DNA of 64,000 nucleotides, from assembly GCA_014804645.1 (NCBI GenBank), contig JAAUZI010000024.1, positions 16,736 through 80,735 of the forward strand, in the 5' to 3' direction. Numbering within the stretch: position 1 is the stretch's first letter; each line of letters opens with the position of its first letter. The position numbers were made by a program, and so were the translations under genes. Shown here one piece after another: positions 33,139 to 42,319 of this stretch. Origin of the DNA: Lachnospiraceae bacterium. GTDB lineage: Bacteria; Bacillota; Clostridia; Lachnospirales; Lachnospiraceae. The notes under the pieces were generated by a model. It did no database searches, was not told the origin of the DNA, and was given only the letters and a program-made list of their open reading frames with translations.

Positions 33139-34527
33139 TTAAAACTCAAATTTGTCTGCGAAGTAAGCGTTCAAATCCGCAATGGCCACTCTCTCCTGCT
33201 CCATAGAGTCACGGAATCGGACAGTGACGCAGTTATCCGTCTCGGAGTCAAAGTCATAGGTCACGCAGAAAGGCGTACCGATCTCGTCCTGACGTCGATA
33301 GCGCTTGCCAATGTTACCTCTGTCGTCATACTCACAGTTATATCTCTTGGACAGCTGCCCATAGATCTTCTCCGCCCCCTCTGCCAGTTTCTTGGACAGA
33401 GGCAGCACACCGATCTTAACCGGTGCCAGCGCGGGATGGAAACGCAGCACAGTGCGCATATCCCCGTCTCCCAGGTCCTCCTCATCGTAGGCCGAACACA
33501 GGAAAGCCAGAACCACGCGGTCAGCGCCAAGAGAAGGCTCCACCACATAGGGCACATATTTTTCTTTCTTCTCATCATCAAAGTAAGTCATATCCTCGCC
33601 GGAGGTATTCTGATGCTGGGTCAGGTCATAGTCCGTCCTGTCGGCAATGCCCCACAGTTCGCCCCAGCCAAAGGGGAAACGGAACTCAATGTCCGTGGTG
33701 CCCTTGCTATAGAAACACAGCTCCTCCGGGCTGTGGTCACGGAGCTGCATCTCCTCCTCCTTGATTCCCAGGGACAGAAGCCAATCCCGACAGAAACCTC
33801 TCCAGTACTGGAACCACTCCAGATCCGTGCCCGGCTCACAGAAAAATTCCAGTTCCATCTGCTCAAACTCCCGGGTGCGGAAGGTAAAGTTGCCGGGGCT
33901 GATCTCGTTTCTAAACGCCTTGCCGATCTGACCTATGCCAAAGGGCAGTTTCTTTCTGGAGGTTCTCTGCACATTCTTAAAGTTTACAAAGATACCCTGA
34001 GCGGTCTCGGGACGCAGATAAATAGTATTTTTTGCCTCCTCTGTGACGCCCTGAAAAGTCTTGAACATAAGATTGAACTGACGGATATCCGTGAAATTAT
34101 GTTTGCCGCAGGCAGGACAGGGAATCTTGTGCTCCCTGACAAAATTCTCCATCTTCTCCTGACCCCAGGCGTCCACACTCCCGTCCAAAGCGATGTTCTC
34201 ATCCTTGCAGAAATCCTCGATCAGCTTATCCGCCCGGGAGCGCTCATGACATTCCTTACACTCCATCAGCGGATCGGAAAAGCCCCCCAGATGGCCGCTG
34301 GCCTCCCATGTTTTAGGATTCATCAGAATAGCGCAGTCCACACCCACATTGTAGGGATTCTCCTGCACAAACTTCTGCCACCACGCTTTTTTCACATTGT
34401 TTTTCAGTTCCACGCCCAGATTACCGTAGTCCCATGTGTTAGCCAGACCGCCGTAAATCTCCGAGCCGGGATATATAAAACCTCTTGATTTCGCCAGTGC
34501 GATAATTTTCTCCATTGTCTTTTCCAT
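33139..34527 (-). CDS. glyQS: Glycine--tRNA ligase, homodimeric type
   Basis: This class II synthetase charges tRNA-Gly. The 462-residue single-chain form has [25 protein letters not shown] at the start, zinc-type cysteine pairs [10 protein letters not shown] and CPACGKHNF, the motif 2 region [25 protein letters not shown], the motif 3 region [12 protein letters not shown], and a C-terminal anticodon-binding domain with [13 protein letters not shown]. It is complete. AGGAGGATAAT precedes the ATG. It is downstream of a lipoprotein gene that has a strong promoter, so the two are likely co-transcribed. No T-box leader is seen. Confidence 0.97.
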   Translation of the reverse strand: MEKTMEKIIALAKSRGFIYPGSEIYGGLANTWDYGNLGVELKNNVKKAWWQKFVQENPYNVGVDCAILMNPKTWEASGHLGGFSDPLMECKECHERSRADKLIEDFCKDENIALDGSVDAWGQEKMENFVREHKIPCPACGKHNFTDIRQFNLMFKTFQGVTEEAKNTIYLRPETAQGIFVNFKNVQRTSRKKLPFGIGQIGKAFRNEISPGNFTFRTREFEQMELEFFCEPGTDLEWFQYWRGFCRDWLLSLGIKEEEMQLRDHSPEELCFYSKGTTDIEFRFPFGWGELWGIADRTDYDLTQHQNTSGEDMTYFDDEKKEKYVPYVVEPSLGADRVVLAFLCSAYDEEDLGDGDMRTVLRFHPALAPVKIGVLPLSKKLAEGAEKIYGQLSKRYNCEYDDRGNIGKRYRRQDEIGTPFCVTYDFDSETDNCVTVRFRDSMEQERVAIADLNAYFADKFEF

Positions 34528-34546
34528 AATATTATCCTCCTACACA

Positions 34547-35185
34547 TTATTTTATCACAACGTATTTCGGCCCTTCTCCCTCCGTGCCGTCCACATAGCC
34601 TGTCTCCGTAAGCCGCACATTGCCGCTGATATACAGCACTTTGGACGGACATCTTATCTGCAGGGGCTCCTCAAAGATCAGCACCAGCTTGTCACCGATT
34701 TTATTCAACTGCTCGGCAGTGACCGCCGTTCCCTTCTTTGTGTCCTGCAGCACTGCCGCCAGATCGTAGCCCTCCGCAATGGCCTCTTTGACCGTGCCAT
34801 AGAACAGACTGCGGGACTGCTGATCCACCTGTGCCGCATAGTCCTCATAGACGCTGCTGTCCGCGAAGTGAAGTGACACCATGACCTGATCTCTGTTCTC
34901 CTCCAAAGTATCCACCTGCTCCACAGCCACGGCCTGACCGTCTCCGGGCGCTCCGCTCACATAGTTTTGTACCTCCTGCCGGATCATGCTGTCCAGCTCG
35001 CTCAGCTGATAGTACTCTCTGTCAAAATCCTCCACACGGTAATGGGTGAAACTCCCGTCCGCCGCCAGCACAATCGTGGAGGTGCTGATAGGCTCCTCCG
35101 CAGGGGCCTCACCGCAGCCCGCAAGGGCCAACACACACACTCCCATTGCCGCCAGCGCCGCAATCGTTCTCTTCCTGCTCCTCAT
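34547..35185 (-). CDS. Predicted lipoprotein of unknown function
   Basis: The 212-residue product has a lipoprotein signal peptide with the lipobox ALAGC (cysteine near residue 24), so it should be lipid-anchored on the outer face of the membrane. The mature part is a mixed alpha/beta domain with no motif that I recognise. It contains repeated acidic stretches and ends in GEGPKYVVIK. The distance to glyQS is 19 bases, suggesting one transcript, though the products have no obvious link. AAAGGATATAGG precedes the ATG, and a strong promoter lies just upstream. Confidence 0.85.
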   Translation of the reverse strand: MRSRKRTIAALAAMGVCVLALAGCGEAPAEEPISTSTIVLAADGSFTHYRVEDFDREYYQLSELDSMIRQEVQNYVSGAPGDGQAVAVEQVDTLEENRDQVMVSLHFADSSVYEDYAAQVDQQSRSLFYGTVKEAIAEGYDLAAVLQDTKKGTAVTAEQLNKIGDKLVLIFEEPLQIRCPSKVLYISGNVRLTETGYVDGTEGEGPKYVVIK

Positions 35186-35228
35186 ACAGCCTATATCCTT
35201 TCATACAAAACGCTAAAGCATCCTCTTT

Positions 35229-35257
35229 ATTATATCCGACTTGTCCTCGTTTTTCAA
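35229..35257 (-). promoter_or_regulatory. Promoter of the lipoprotein-glyQS transcript
   Basis: On the minus strand TTGAAA (35252-35257) and TATAAT (35229-35234) are 17 bases apart. The -35 overlaps the last codons of recO. The start site would be near 35222, leaving a leader of about 37 bases. Confidence 0.85.
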
Positions 35258-35916
35258 CATAGACTTTTCAGAATTTCCAGACTTTTGAATTCATGGCCTA
35301 TGATTTTGTCGCAGTACCACTCAGCCTCCTCCCCGAGTTGCGCCAGCACACTGGGAGTCACCGTAAAGGTATATAGCTTTTCCACGCTGCTGGAGACAAT
35401 GTATTCCAGAGTATAGACTGTGGACTCCAGCAGCTGTGGCTGCGGTCCCCTGTCCCGCCTCACGCCGGGAAATTCTCCGTTCACAGCAATGCTTTTAATT
35501 TCATATATATACCTCACCAGCTCATTGGGTATGGACGGCGCGCACAGGGCGCGCAGGGACTGGTAGAGAAGTTTCAGCATCTGCCTCTCGTCATTATTCT
35601 CCCTGGTGTAGTAATCCGCAATCTCCGCAAAATACATGCCGTAATAGGCACCTATGTAGTCCGTCCGCAGGGGTTCAAAATAATTCTGAATCTCTGCATC
35701 CGACACATTGTAGGAGGATCTTCCCTCATATAGCTTAAATGTGCCGAAAGAAAAAGGATTGGTGGCGCTGCTGAGCCTGCTGCCTGGTTTGCGGGAGCCC
35801 TTGACAAACGCCGCAATCTTTCCTCTCTCTTTTGTAAGCAAACAGATACGCCTATCATACTCACCGATAGGCGTCTGTTTCAATATCATTCCCGTTACTA
35901 TTATAAAATCCTGCAT
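35254..35916 (-). CDS. recO: DNA repair protein RecO
   Basis: RecO works with RecR/RecF to load RecA on gapped DNA. The 220-residue product shows the OB-fold N-terminus (IIVTGMILKQTPIGEYDRRICLLTKERGKIAAFVKGSRKPGSR split across residues 3-46) and the helical C-terminal part with a typical NELVRYIYEIKSIAVNGEFP segment. It lacks the C-terminal CxxC zinc pair found in many RecO proteins and is slightly short. The ATG at 35916, with AGGAGCAGATCCAG upstream, is preferred over one eight codons earlier. Its 5' end overlaps the preceding small gene by 56 bases. Confidence 0.93.
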   Translation of the reverse strand: MQDFIIVTGMILKQTPIGEYDRRICLLTKERGKIAAFVKGSRKPGSRLSSATNPFSFGTFKLYEGRSSYNVSDAEIQNYFEPLRTDYIGAYYGMYFAEIADYYTRENNDERQMLKLLYQSLRALCAPSIPNELVRYIYEIKSIAVNGEFPGVRRDRGPQPQLLESTVYTLEYIVSSSVEKLYTFTVTPSVLAQLGEEAEWYCDKIIGHEFKSLEILKSLC

Positions 35917-36055
35917 CTGGATCTGCTCCTGACATTTCACTCATGTTTTCCTGTGCCCCTTTGCCGCAGGAATACTGCAGATAATCCTCCACCTTCCCCG
36001 TGCTAACAAATCTCTGCCAGTACCTTGTCCTGCTGCTCTCCGACGTCTCTCGCAT
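35861..36055 (-). CDS. Small YqzL-like protein between era and recO
   Basis: The 64-residue ORF starts at an ATG with a near-perfect GGAGGT ribosome site five bases upstream. Residues 10-30 (RYWQRFVSTGKVEDYLQYSC) have the W-x-x-F-x-x-TG-x-(I/V)-x-x-YL-x-Y pattern that I associate with YqzL, a small protein encoded between era and recO in Bacillus. The C-terminal half is acidic and looks poorly conserved; it overlaps the recO start in another frame. The reading frame is open for 31 more codons upstream, but those lack a ribosome site. Function is unknown. The call rests on synteny, the motif and the strong ribosome site. Confidence 0.7.
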   Translation of the reverse strand: MRETSESSRTRYWQRFVSTGKVEDYLQYSCGKGAQENMSEMSGADPDAGFYNSNGNDIETDAYR

Positions 36056-36153
36056 AGCTACCTCCAAATTAACCTCACCACTCTTTTGCTGGTATATAGG
36101 GTTTGCACTTTTCGGTTTTCTATGCGCACGGCAGGGTCTATGAACCACATAGG

Positions 36154-37062
36154 TTACTGGATATCTCTGGGGTTATATCCAAAATTTTTCATCAGAAAAT
36201 CACTGTCCCGCCAATCCTTTTTCACCTTGACCCAGAGCTGCAGATTCACCTGCTGCTCCAGCAAATCTTCAATATCCGGCCTGGCCGCCGAACCTATCCG
36301 TTTCAGCATGCTGCCTCCCTTGCCGATGATAATGCCCTTGTGGGAGTCCCTCTCGCATACAATAGTGGCCTCAATGTCGCAGATATTTTTCCGGTATCGC
36401 ATCTGCTCAATACTGACCGCGATCCCGTGAGGTATCTCCTCCTCCAGGAGTCGCAGCGCCTTCTCGCGGATCAGCTCCGCCACGATCTGCCGCATGGGCT
36501 GATCGGTGACGGTATCCTCGTCGTAAAACGCCGGTCCATAGGGCAGATATTTCATGATACAGGAAATCAGGGTATCCGTGTTCTCCCCCTTCAGGGCCGA
36601 TACCGGCACGATCTCCTGAAATTCCATCTGCTTTCGATAGGTGTCGATATAGGGCAGCAGCTCCTCTCTTTTCACTGTATCCACTTTGTTGATAACCAGG
36701 ATCACGGGGGTGTGCACCTTTTGCAGCTGCTCTATGATATGGCGCTCCCCCGCCCCTATAAAATTGCTTGGTTCCACCAGCCACAGTATCACATCCACCT
36801 CGGACAGGGTGCGCTCCGCCACATTCACCATGTAGTTCCCCAGCTTGTTCTTCGCCTTGTGGATGCCCGGGGTATCCACGAACACGATCTGGCCTTCCTC
36901 GGAGGTGTACACCGTCTGAATCCTGTTTCGGGTGGTCTGAGGCTTATTGCTGGTGATCGCGATTTTCTGACCGATCAACTGATTCATCAGCGTGGATTTT
37001 CCCACATTCGGCCGACCAATCAGCGTCACAAAGCCGGATTTATATGCCGGATTCTCACTCAT
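36154..37062 (-). CDS. era: GTPase Era
   Basis: Era is a GTPase that binds the 3' end of 16S rRNA and assists 30S maturation. The 302 residues contain GRPNVGKSTLMN (G1), TTRNRIQTV (G2), DTPGIHKAKNKLG (G3), NKVDTVKRE (G4) and VSALKGEN (G5), then the C-terminal KH domain with IIIGKGGSMLKRIGSAAR. It is complete and of normal length. The start overlaps the preceding DUF4349 gene by eight bases. AGAGGGCGGGAG precedes the ATG. Confidence 0.98.
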   Translation of the reverse strand: MSENPAYKSGFVTLIGRPNVGKSTLMNQLIGQKIAITSNKPQTTRNRIQTVYTSEEGQIVFVDTPGIHKAKNKLGNYMVNVAERTLSEVDVILWLVEPSNFIGAGERHIIEQLQKVHTPVILVINKVDTVKREELLPYIDTYRKQMEFQEIVPVSALKGENTDTLISCIMKYLPYGPAFYDEDTVTDQPMRQIVAELIREKALRLLEEEIPHGIAVSIEQMRYRKNICDIEATIVCERDSHKGIIIGKGGSMLKRIGSAARPDIEDLLEQQVNLQLWVKVKKDWRDSDFLMKNFGYNPRDIQ

Positions 37063-38074
37063 GGCTCCCGCCCTCTTCTCTAGCTGTATTCTGCGCTGCC
37101 AACTGCTTCTTTTCCGCCTTCTTCAGGCTCCTTTTGTAAACCCATTTCACCCACAGCACGAACAGAACAATTATCAGAGTCCACATTACCAGCGTGGGAA
37201 TGTGAACCAGCAGCCACACCAGAATCTCCAACGCGCCGTTTTCGATCCTCTTCAGGTCATTAGCAAAACCACTGCTGATCCTATCCCAGAGAGTCTCCTC
37301 TTCCACCACCGGCGTCAGCTCCTGCACCTCGTTCACTTCCAGATACACGGTGCCATAATCCACCTTATTGTCGTATGTACGCAGCTGCGACTCCATGCTC
37401 TCGATCTGATACTGCACGTTGGACAGACGCTGCTCGATCGTGATTATATCCTCTATGCTCTCCGCCTGCTCAAGAAACTCCAGCAGCCGGTCATGCTCCG
37501 CCTGCAGAGTCTTCTTATGGCTCGCCATATCCACATAATCCAGCGTCACGTCCTGCACGTTCTCCGAGCGTCTGGTCACATTGCTGATCTCGGACACCTC
37601 GCCCAGAAAGACATCCATCTGTTCCGACGGAATCCGGGCTGTCATGGTAGAGCTGCGGTTGGAGCGATAGCTGCTGTAGACACTGCCGTTGTAGGAGTCC
37701 ATCTTTTCAATATAGCCGCCCAGCTCCGATATTCTCTGCTCTATGGTGCCCATGACCGCGTCATACTCCTTGGTTTCCACAGACATGTTCACCGTGCGGA
37801 TCAGCTTGCGGTCGCTCTGCTGGCTGGCCGCATCCGACTCCTTCACAGAGTCGGCATTGGAATTGTAGCTCGGTTCCGACTCGGGATATGACATAGCCAT
37901 TCCCAGAGAATCCATCGCATACTCATAGTCTTCAGCCATTGCACTATCCGACATTCCACCGTTCCATCCCTGCGATATGGCGGCTGTTGTTTCGTTCGCC
38001 GGGCTGCCGCAGGCCGTCATGGCAAGCGCCATAGCCATAGCCAGCAGTCCCGTAATCCATCTTTTCTTTTTCAT
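37055..38074 (-). CDS. DUF4349 lipoprotein
   Basis: This 339-residue surface lipoprotein belongs to the DUF4349 family. It has a signal peptide with lipobox MTAC (cysteine near residue 22), a low-complexity acidic region (residues 25-90), the DUF4349 domain with IRTVNMSVETKEYDAVMGTIEQ and a long coiled coil around residues 180-240, then a C-terminal membrane helix (about 285-310) and a basic cytoplasmic end. Its function is unknown; relatives are thought to be envelope proteins. GAGGAGGTAAAA precedes the ATG. It overlaps era. Confidence 0.9.
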   Translation of the reverse strand: MKKKRWITGLLAMAMALAMTACGSPANETTAAISQGWNGGMSDSAMAEDYEYAMDSLGMAMSYPESEPSYNSNADSVKESDAASQQSDRKLIRTVNMSVETKEYDAVMGTIEQRISELGGYIEKMDSYNGSVYSSYRSNRSSTMTARIPSEQMDVFLGEVSEISNVTRRSENVQDVTLDYVDMASHKKTLQAEHDRLLEFLEQAESIEDIITIEQRLSNVQYQIESMESQLRTYDNKVDYGTVYLEVNEVQELTPVVEEETLWDRISSGFANDLKRIENGALEILVWLLVHIPTLVMWTLIIVLFVLWVKWVYKRSLKKAEKKQLAAQNTAREEGGSHE

Positions 38075-38096
38075 TTTTACCTCCTCTCCCCGTTTA

Positions 38097-41015
38097 TCAA
38101 TACAAATTTTCCGTTGTCAAAAACATCTTTTCTTCTTCCCTGATCTTCTGGGCATTGCCCACCACACACAGGAAATCATCCTGCATGAAGGCCCTGATAT
38201 AGTCCGCCAGTTCCCGGATTCCCTCCTGAGTGGCCCCCAGCAGCTGCTCTCTCTCCTGCTCCAGCATCTGCTGCGTGATACCACACTGGTATGCACTCAG
38301 AGAGAACAACCCATAAGCCGCCGGGTTCATGGGAGTGTCCATATCGCTGATGGCTCCGATGATATACTGGGTCATTGTGCGCTCGTCTGCAGTGAACTTT
38401 TCCACCGTCTCCGCCGCCTTCTCGTAGACCTCCACGGTATTTTTCAGATTAGGGTCCCGGTAGGAGGTAAAGCCACTCTCACCGGACCTGCCAAAGCTGC
38501 ACTGACAGCCATAGGCCCCGCCCTTGACTCGGAGGTTGATCCACAGGTAATCGTAACGCATCATCACCTGCAAAAAGCGCAGCGTTCCCTTGTAAGGCAG
38601 CCCCTTCTTTTTGAAATTGCCCGCACGACACACATACAGCACCTGCCCGGCAGTCATAAAGCCCTCCTGCTTTCTCTGAGGCACAGGGCAAAAACTTCCT
38701 GTCTCCACCGGCTCCGTGTGCAGCGACTGCACAAAGCGCTCCGCCGGTGCCTTTAGTTTCTCCCAGCCCTCGTCGGCGCCCACATAATCCACCATCAGAT
38801 TCTCCCTGCGGAAAATCATGACCGCCAATTCCTGCAGCGCCTTGACAAGCGCCCCCTTCTCCTCCTCAAAATTCGCCTGAATTCGGGATAACAGACGGAA
38901 ATGGGGAATGCCGGAAAGGGTCTCGCTGACAGCACCGGACACGCTGCCATAGGCCAGAGCACGATTTAACGCCGTCTGGTCCCCCCTGGCCGCCATCTGG
39001 GACTGCATCTGGGATTGTCCCTCGGACACAATCTCCAACAGCCGCTTTTCGTCCGTAAAATCAGAGGTCAGTGCAATCTCCTGCAAAAGCTCCATGGCTT
39101 TGTCAATGTTGCCGTACAACACCTTGGTCTTCAGATCCAATGTGGCTTTGTATTCATCCGTATTCTCCACATTGCCATAAATATTGTTCGCCGTACCGAT
39201 GCCGCCGGTGTTTAAATCTATCTCGTTAGACAGCTCGCCGTAGCTGTAGTTTTTCGTGTTCAACAGACCCAGACAGGCGCTTAGAATTCCCACATAGGGA
39301 TACAGGCGCTCTGGAATCCGATCCAGTGAAAATACAAGACGGATGTAGGCAATGCCGTTGGTAAACAGGGAGTGACGCAACGCCGGGATTTCTCCGATCC
39401 CGGTTTCCTCGTTGATGATCTTCCTGGCCTCCCTGCCAATGTCTTCCCTTGCCAGCATGGGAATCTTGGCCAGATCTTCCTTGTTGTCCTCCTGCTCCTG
39501 ATAGGCCGTCAGCGCCTGCTGCCGGTCCATGATCTCCTCCAGCTGCTCTCGGCTCATACCGGCCTTGCGCTCCGCCAGCTGCGCTTTCAACGCCTCCTCC
39601 TGCTCCTTGGCCATACCCTTTTTGGGCTTTAAGATCACAAGGGATTTATGGGGATTATCAATCAGGTAGGTCTGCACCAGCTTTTCAAAATAGCCCTGCT
39701 CTACCGCCTCCCGCAGCCGGGCATAGGTATCGTTGGCCTCCACATGGATAAAAGGCGCATTATCCGCATAGAGCCAGCTGTCCAAAACCTGTAGCCCGTA
39801 CATCAGCCCCTTTGGATATCTGCCGAAATCCGCCTCCCGGTACCGGAATTCATAGTGGTTGATGCCCGCCAATAACGCCTTTCGGTCAAAGCCTTCCTTG
39901 ACGATCCGCTGCAATTCCTTGTCGATCAGTTCCACAAACTCCTGCTCCTTGGCAATGTCCGTGTCACTGGCCACCACAGAGAAGAAAGGCTGCTTAATGC
40001 CATTGTCGTACTCGCTGTAGACGTCCTTGCCCATGGAGTGATCCAGCAGAACCTGTTTCAGCGGTGCTCCCGGCGCGCTGCAAAGCGCATAATCCAAGAT
40101 CTCAAAGGCCACATACAACTCCCGATCCAAGCAGTCCCCGGCAGTCATGTTATAACTTAAATACCCGCTCTCCTCCTCCTTGGATTCATCGCTGATGGGA
40201 TACTCCCGCACCACCCTGCGCAGGGCCGGAAAAGGCTCCTGATCCCGGATCGAACTGTCGATCTCCAGCCTGTCAAAAGCGGACAGATATTTTTCATCCA
40301 GAAACACCAGTTTCTCCGCCATATCCATGTCGCCGTACAGATAGATATAGGAATTGGAGGGATGATAATAACGCCTGTGGAACTCCAGGAACTCCTCATA
40401 GGAAAGTTCCGGAATCACCGCCGGGTCGCCGCCGGACACCTTGCCGTAGGTGGTATCCGGGTACAGGGATTTCATTTTTTCCCGAAACAGCAGATCATCC
40501 GGGGAGGAAAATGCCCCCTTCATCTCGTTGTACACCACTCCGTTGATGGTCAGTTCACCGTCCAGGCCGTCAAGCTCATAATGCCAGCCCTCCTGGCAGA
40601 ATATCTTGTCTGTGTCATAGATCCGAGGATAGAACACCGCATCCAGATACACGTGCATCAGATTCCGGAAGTCCTTGTCGTTGCAGCTGGCTATGGGATA
40701 AATGGTCTTGTCCGGATAGGTCATAGCATTCAGGAAAGTATTCAAAGACCCCTTCACCAGCTCCACAAAGGGGTCTTTCACAGGGAATTCCCTGGAGCCG
40801 CACAGCACGGAATGCTCCAGAATATGGGCCACGCCCGTGGAATTCTCCGGCGGTGTGCGAAAACCGATGTAGAACACCTTATTGCTGTCATCATTCTCCA
40901 GCAGCGCCACCCTGGCTCCGGTCTTTTTATGCCGCAGCAGGTAGCTCATGGAATTCAAGTCCCCTATCTCCCTCTTGTCTATAATCTCATAGCTTGTTAC
41001 ATCTTCAATACGCAT
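38097..41015 (-). CDS. M16C-family zinc metallopeptidase (PreP/falcilysin-like)
   Basis: M16C peptidases are large clamshell zinc proteases that degrade peptides. The 972 residues hold the inverted zinc motif HILEHSVLCGS (H-x-x-E-H near residue 64) and the downstream glutamate in VVYNEMKGAFSSPDDLL near residue 160. A central helical hinge with a charged segment (residues 480-540) separates the two halves, and the second half has the conserved KGGAYGCQCSF substrate-binding region. There is no signal peptide, so it is probably cytoplasmic. AGAGAGGAATAG precedes the ATG. It lies in the run leading to era and recO. Confidence 0.94.
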   Translation of the reverse strand: MRIEDVTSYEIIDKREIGDLNSMSYLLRHKKTGARVALLENDDSNKVFYIGFRTPPENSTGVAHILEHSVLCGSREFPVKDPFVELVKGSLNTFLNAMTYPDKTIYPIASCNDKDFRNLMHVYLDAVFYPRIYDTDKIFCQEGWHYELDGLDGELTINGVVYNEMKGAFSSPDDLLFREKMKSLYPDTTYGKVSGGDPAVIPELSYEEFLEFHRRYYHPSNSYIYLYGDMDMAEKLVFLDEKYLSAFDRLEIDSSIRDQEPFPALRRVVREYPISDESKEEESGYLSYNMTAGDCLDRELYVAFEILDYALCSAPGAPLKQVLLDHSMGKDVYSEYDNGIKQPFFSVVASDTDIAKEQEFVELIDKELQRIVKEGFDRKALLAGINHYEFRYREADFGRYPKGLMYGLQVLDSWLYADNAPFIHVEANDTYARLREAVEQGYFEKLVQTYLIDNPHKSLVILKPKKGMAKEQEEALKAQLAERKAGMSREQLEEIMDRQQALTAYQEQEDNKEDLAKIPMLAREDIGREARKIINEETGIGEIPALRHSLFTNGIAYIRLVFSLDRIPERLYPYVGILSACLGLLNTKNYSYGELSNEIDLNTGGIGTANNIYGNVENTDEYKATLDLKTKVLYGNIDKAMELLQEIALTSDFTDEKRLLEIVSEGQSQMQSQMAARGDQTALNRALAYGSVSGAVSETLSGIPHFRLLSRIQANFEEEKGALVKALQELAVMIFRRENLMVDYVGADEGWEKLKAPAERFVQSLHTEPVETGSFCPVPQRKQEGFMTAGQVLYVCRAGNFKKKGLPYKGTLRFLQVMMRYDYLWINLRVKGGAYGCQCSFGRSGESGFTSYRDPNLKNTVEVYEKAAETVEKFTADERTMTQYIIGAISDMDTPMNPAAYGLFSLSAYQCGITQQMLEQEREQLLGATQEGIRELADYIRAFMQDDFLCVVGNAQKIREEEKMFLTTENLY

Positions 41016-41057
41016 TGTCTATTCCTCTCTTCTAAATTTTTAGTTTCACTGACTCGC

Positions 41058-41495
41058 TCACACTGTAAAAACCATCATAGCCAATTTGTTCACCACAATC
41101 TCCTGCACCACAATCCCCTGGGCCTGCTTTTGAGCCGGAGCCATTGCAGTAAGTTCATCCAGACCTATCAGTTCCGTAACGTAACACCTGTTTTTCTTTC
41201 CCTTCGAGAAAAGCTTTTTTTTCTCTACAATCCGGCTACATTTAAGCTTTACCTTCAACTGCCGGAAGGTGCGGTAGATGAAACTGTCCTGCGTCATATA
41301 GTAAAACTCGCTCTCCAGCGTAGTCTCTATGTCCGACTGGGGCAAAATATAGCGTTCCACAATAGCACGGATTTTAAACGGCACATCCTCGTTCTGCAGC
41401 AATTCCCCGTAGGTATATTTGGCACCCAGGTACACATTGCCCGTGTCCACCATCACATATTTGTAATCCTCATAGCTCTGCTTTTGCAACAGCAT
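41058..41495 (-). CDS. Hypothetical protein, 145 aa
   Basis: I do not recognise this family. The product is soluble and mixed alpha/beta, with a basic patch (KKKLFSKGKKNRCYV, residues 91-105) that could contact nucleic acid or a membrane. The N-terminal MLLQKQSYEDYKYVMVDTGN and the hydrophobic C-terminus (IVVQEIVVNKLAMMVFTV) are notable. Its ATG shares a base with the stop of the upstream sigma-like gene (TGATG), so the two are translationally coupled and their products probably cooperate. Confidence 0.7.
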   Translation of the reverse strand: MLLQKQSYEDYKYVMVDTGNVYLGAKYTYGELLQNEDVPFKIRAIVERYILPQSDIETTLESEFYYMTQDSFIYRTFRQLKVKLKCSRIVEKKKLFSKGKKNRCYVTELIGLDELTAMAPAQKQAQGIVVQEIVVNKLAMMVFTV

Positions 41496-42232
41496 CAGAC
41501 TTCCTCCAGAAATTCAATTTTGTGACCGCTGAGGCGAATAGCATCCCTTATGGCCTTCTCGGTCAGCCCCGTCTCCCCGGCCAGCTCCTCCACTGTCACC
41601 TTGCGGTGCAGTTCCTCCGAGAGCGACTGCGCCGCCTCCGAAACCTTGTTTATACGGTCTGCCATCCTCTGATCGGCTCTAGATATATCCTGCTGCTCCT
41701 GTATCAGTTCCTCCATGGCGTCCATCATCATCTTTCCCAGCATCCCCTGGGCCTGGGAGGCATGCTCCAGCGCCCCCAGCATGGACACCCCCATGGTCAA
41801 AGCCAGGTTGCCCTCTCCTATCAGGTCCTCTAATGGCACTCCCTGTCCGCTGTACAGCCTGGCCACCTCCACCACATCCGGCAAGTACATAGTCACCAGC
41901 CGACTCTGAGCGTCCGTATCTCCCGCCATGGCTGAAAGCGTTACCGCCTCCCTCTCGCCCTCTCGGGACTGCGGCAGCATCTCCAGTTCGTCCAGATAGT
42001 TTTGCAGATAATTCTTCTCCTCCTGCGTCAGATAATCGTCCGGATTTACCGGCGCATTGATACCTATTTTGCACTTTATCAGATAGTCATAGACCATCTG
42101 CAGCTGCTCTCCCGAAAGTTCCAGTGGGGCAAATGCCTCCTGTACATCCTCCTCGCTGATCCAGCCTCCCTGATCCGCAGCATGGCTTTTTACCTGCTCC
42201 AGGGTCTGCGCAAACAAATCCTCCTGATTCAT
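41495..42232 (-). CDS. Sigma-70-like protein lacking region 4
   Basis: The 245-residue product resembles parts of a sigma-70 factor but is incomplete. Residues 120-145 (VVEVARLYSGQGVPLEDLIGEGNLAL) match sigma region 2.1/2.2, the core-RNA-polymerase contact. Residues 195-240 (DRINKVSEAAQSLSEELHR, then TVEELAGETGLTEKAIRDAI) match region 3. The segment that should read the -10 element is replaced by an unrelated helical stretch (LEHASQAQGMLGKMMMDAME), and there is no region 4 for the -35. It may be a polymerase-binding regulator or anti-sigma-like decoy. It heads the probable operon down to recO. Confidence 0.75.
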   Translation of the reverse strand: MNQEDLFAQTLEQVKSHAADQGGWISEEDVQEAFAPLELSGEQLQMVYDYLIKCKIGINAPVNPDDYLTQEEKNYLQNYLDELEMLPQSREGEREAVTLSAMAGDTDAQSRLVTMYLPDVVEVARLYSGQGVPLEDLIGEGNLALTMGVSMLGALEHASQAQGMLGKMMMDAMEELIQEQQDISRADQRMADRINKVSEAAQSLSEELHRKVTVEELAGETGLTEKAIRDAIRLSGHKIEFLEEV

Positions 42233-42253
42233 TCCATTTTTCCTTTCTCAACC

Positions 42254-42296
42254 ATTATAGACAGCTTTCGCCGCCCACAGGTTACACCGGGCGGCG
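42254..42296 (-). promoter_or_regulatory. Candidate promoter and hairpin upstream of the sigma-like gene
   Basis: On the minus strand a TATAAT (42254-42259) lies 22 bases upstream of the start codon; no good -35 is seen. Just upstream is a GC-rich hairpin cgccgccc/gggcggcg (42269-42296). The hairpin lacks a T tract on the minus strand, though it has one on the plus strand, so its role in ending the upstream rhomboid-like gene is unclear. Confidence 0.45.
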
Positions 42297-42319
42297 CAAT
42301 TTTTCCATTTTATGTTAAA

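Noticed and set aside
33061..34488. A 475-residue plus-strand open frame opposite glyQS
   Set aside because: It is fully antisense to a conserved tRNA synthetase gene and begins in repeat DNA.
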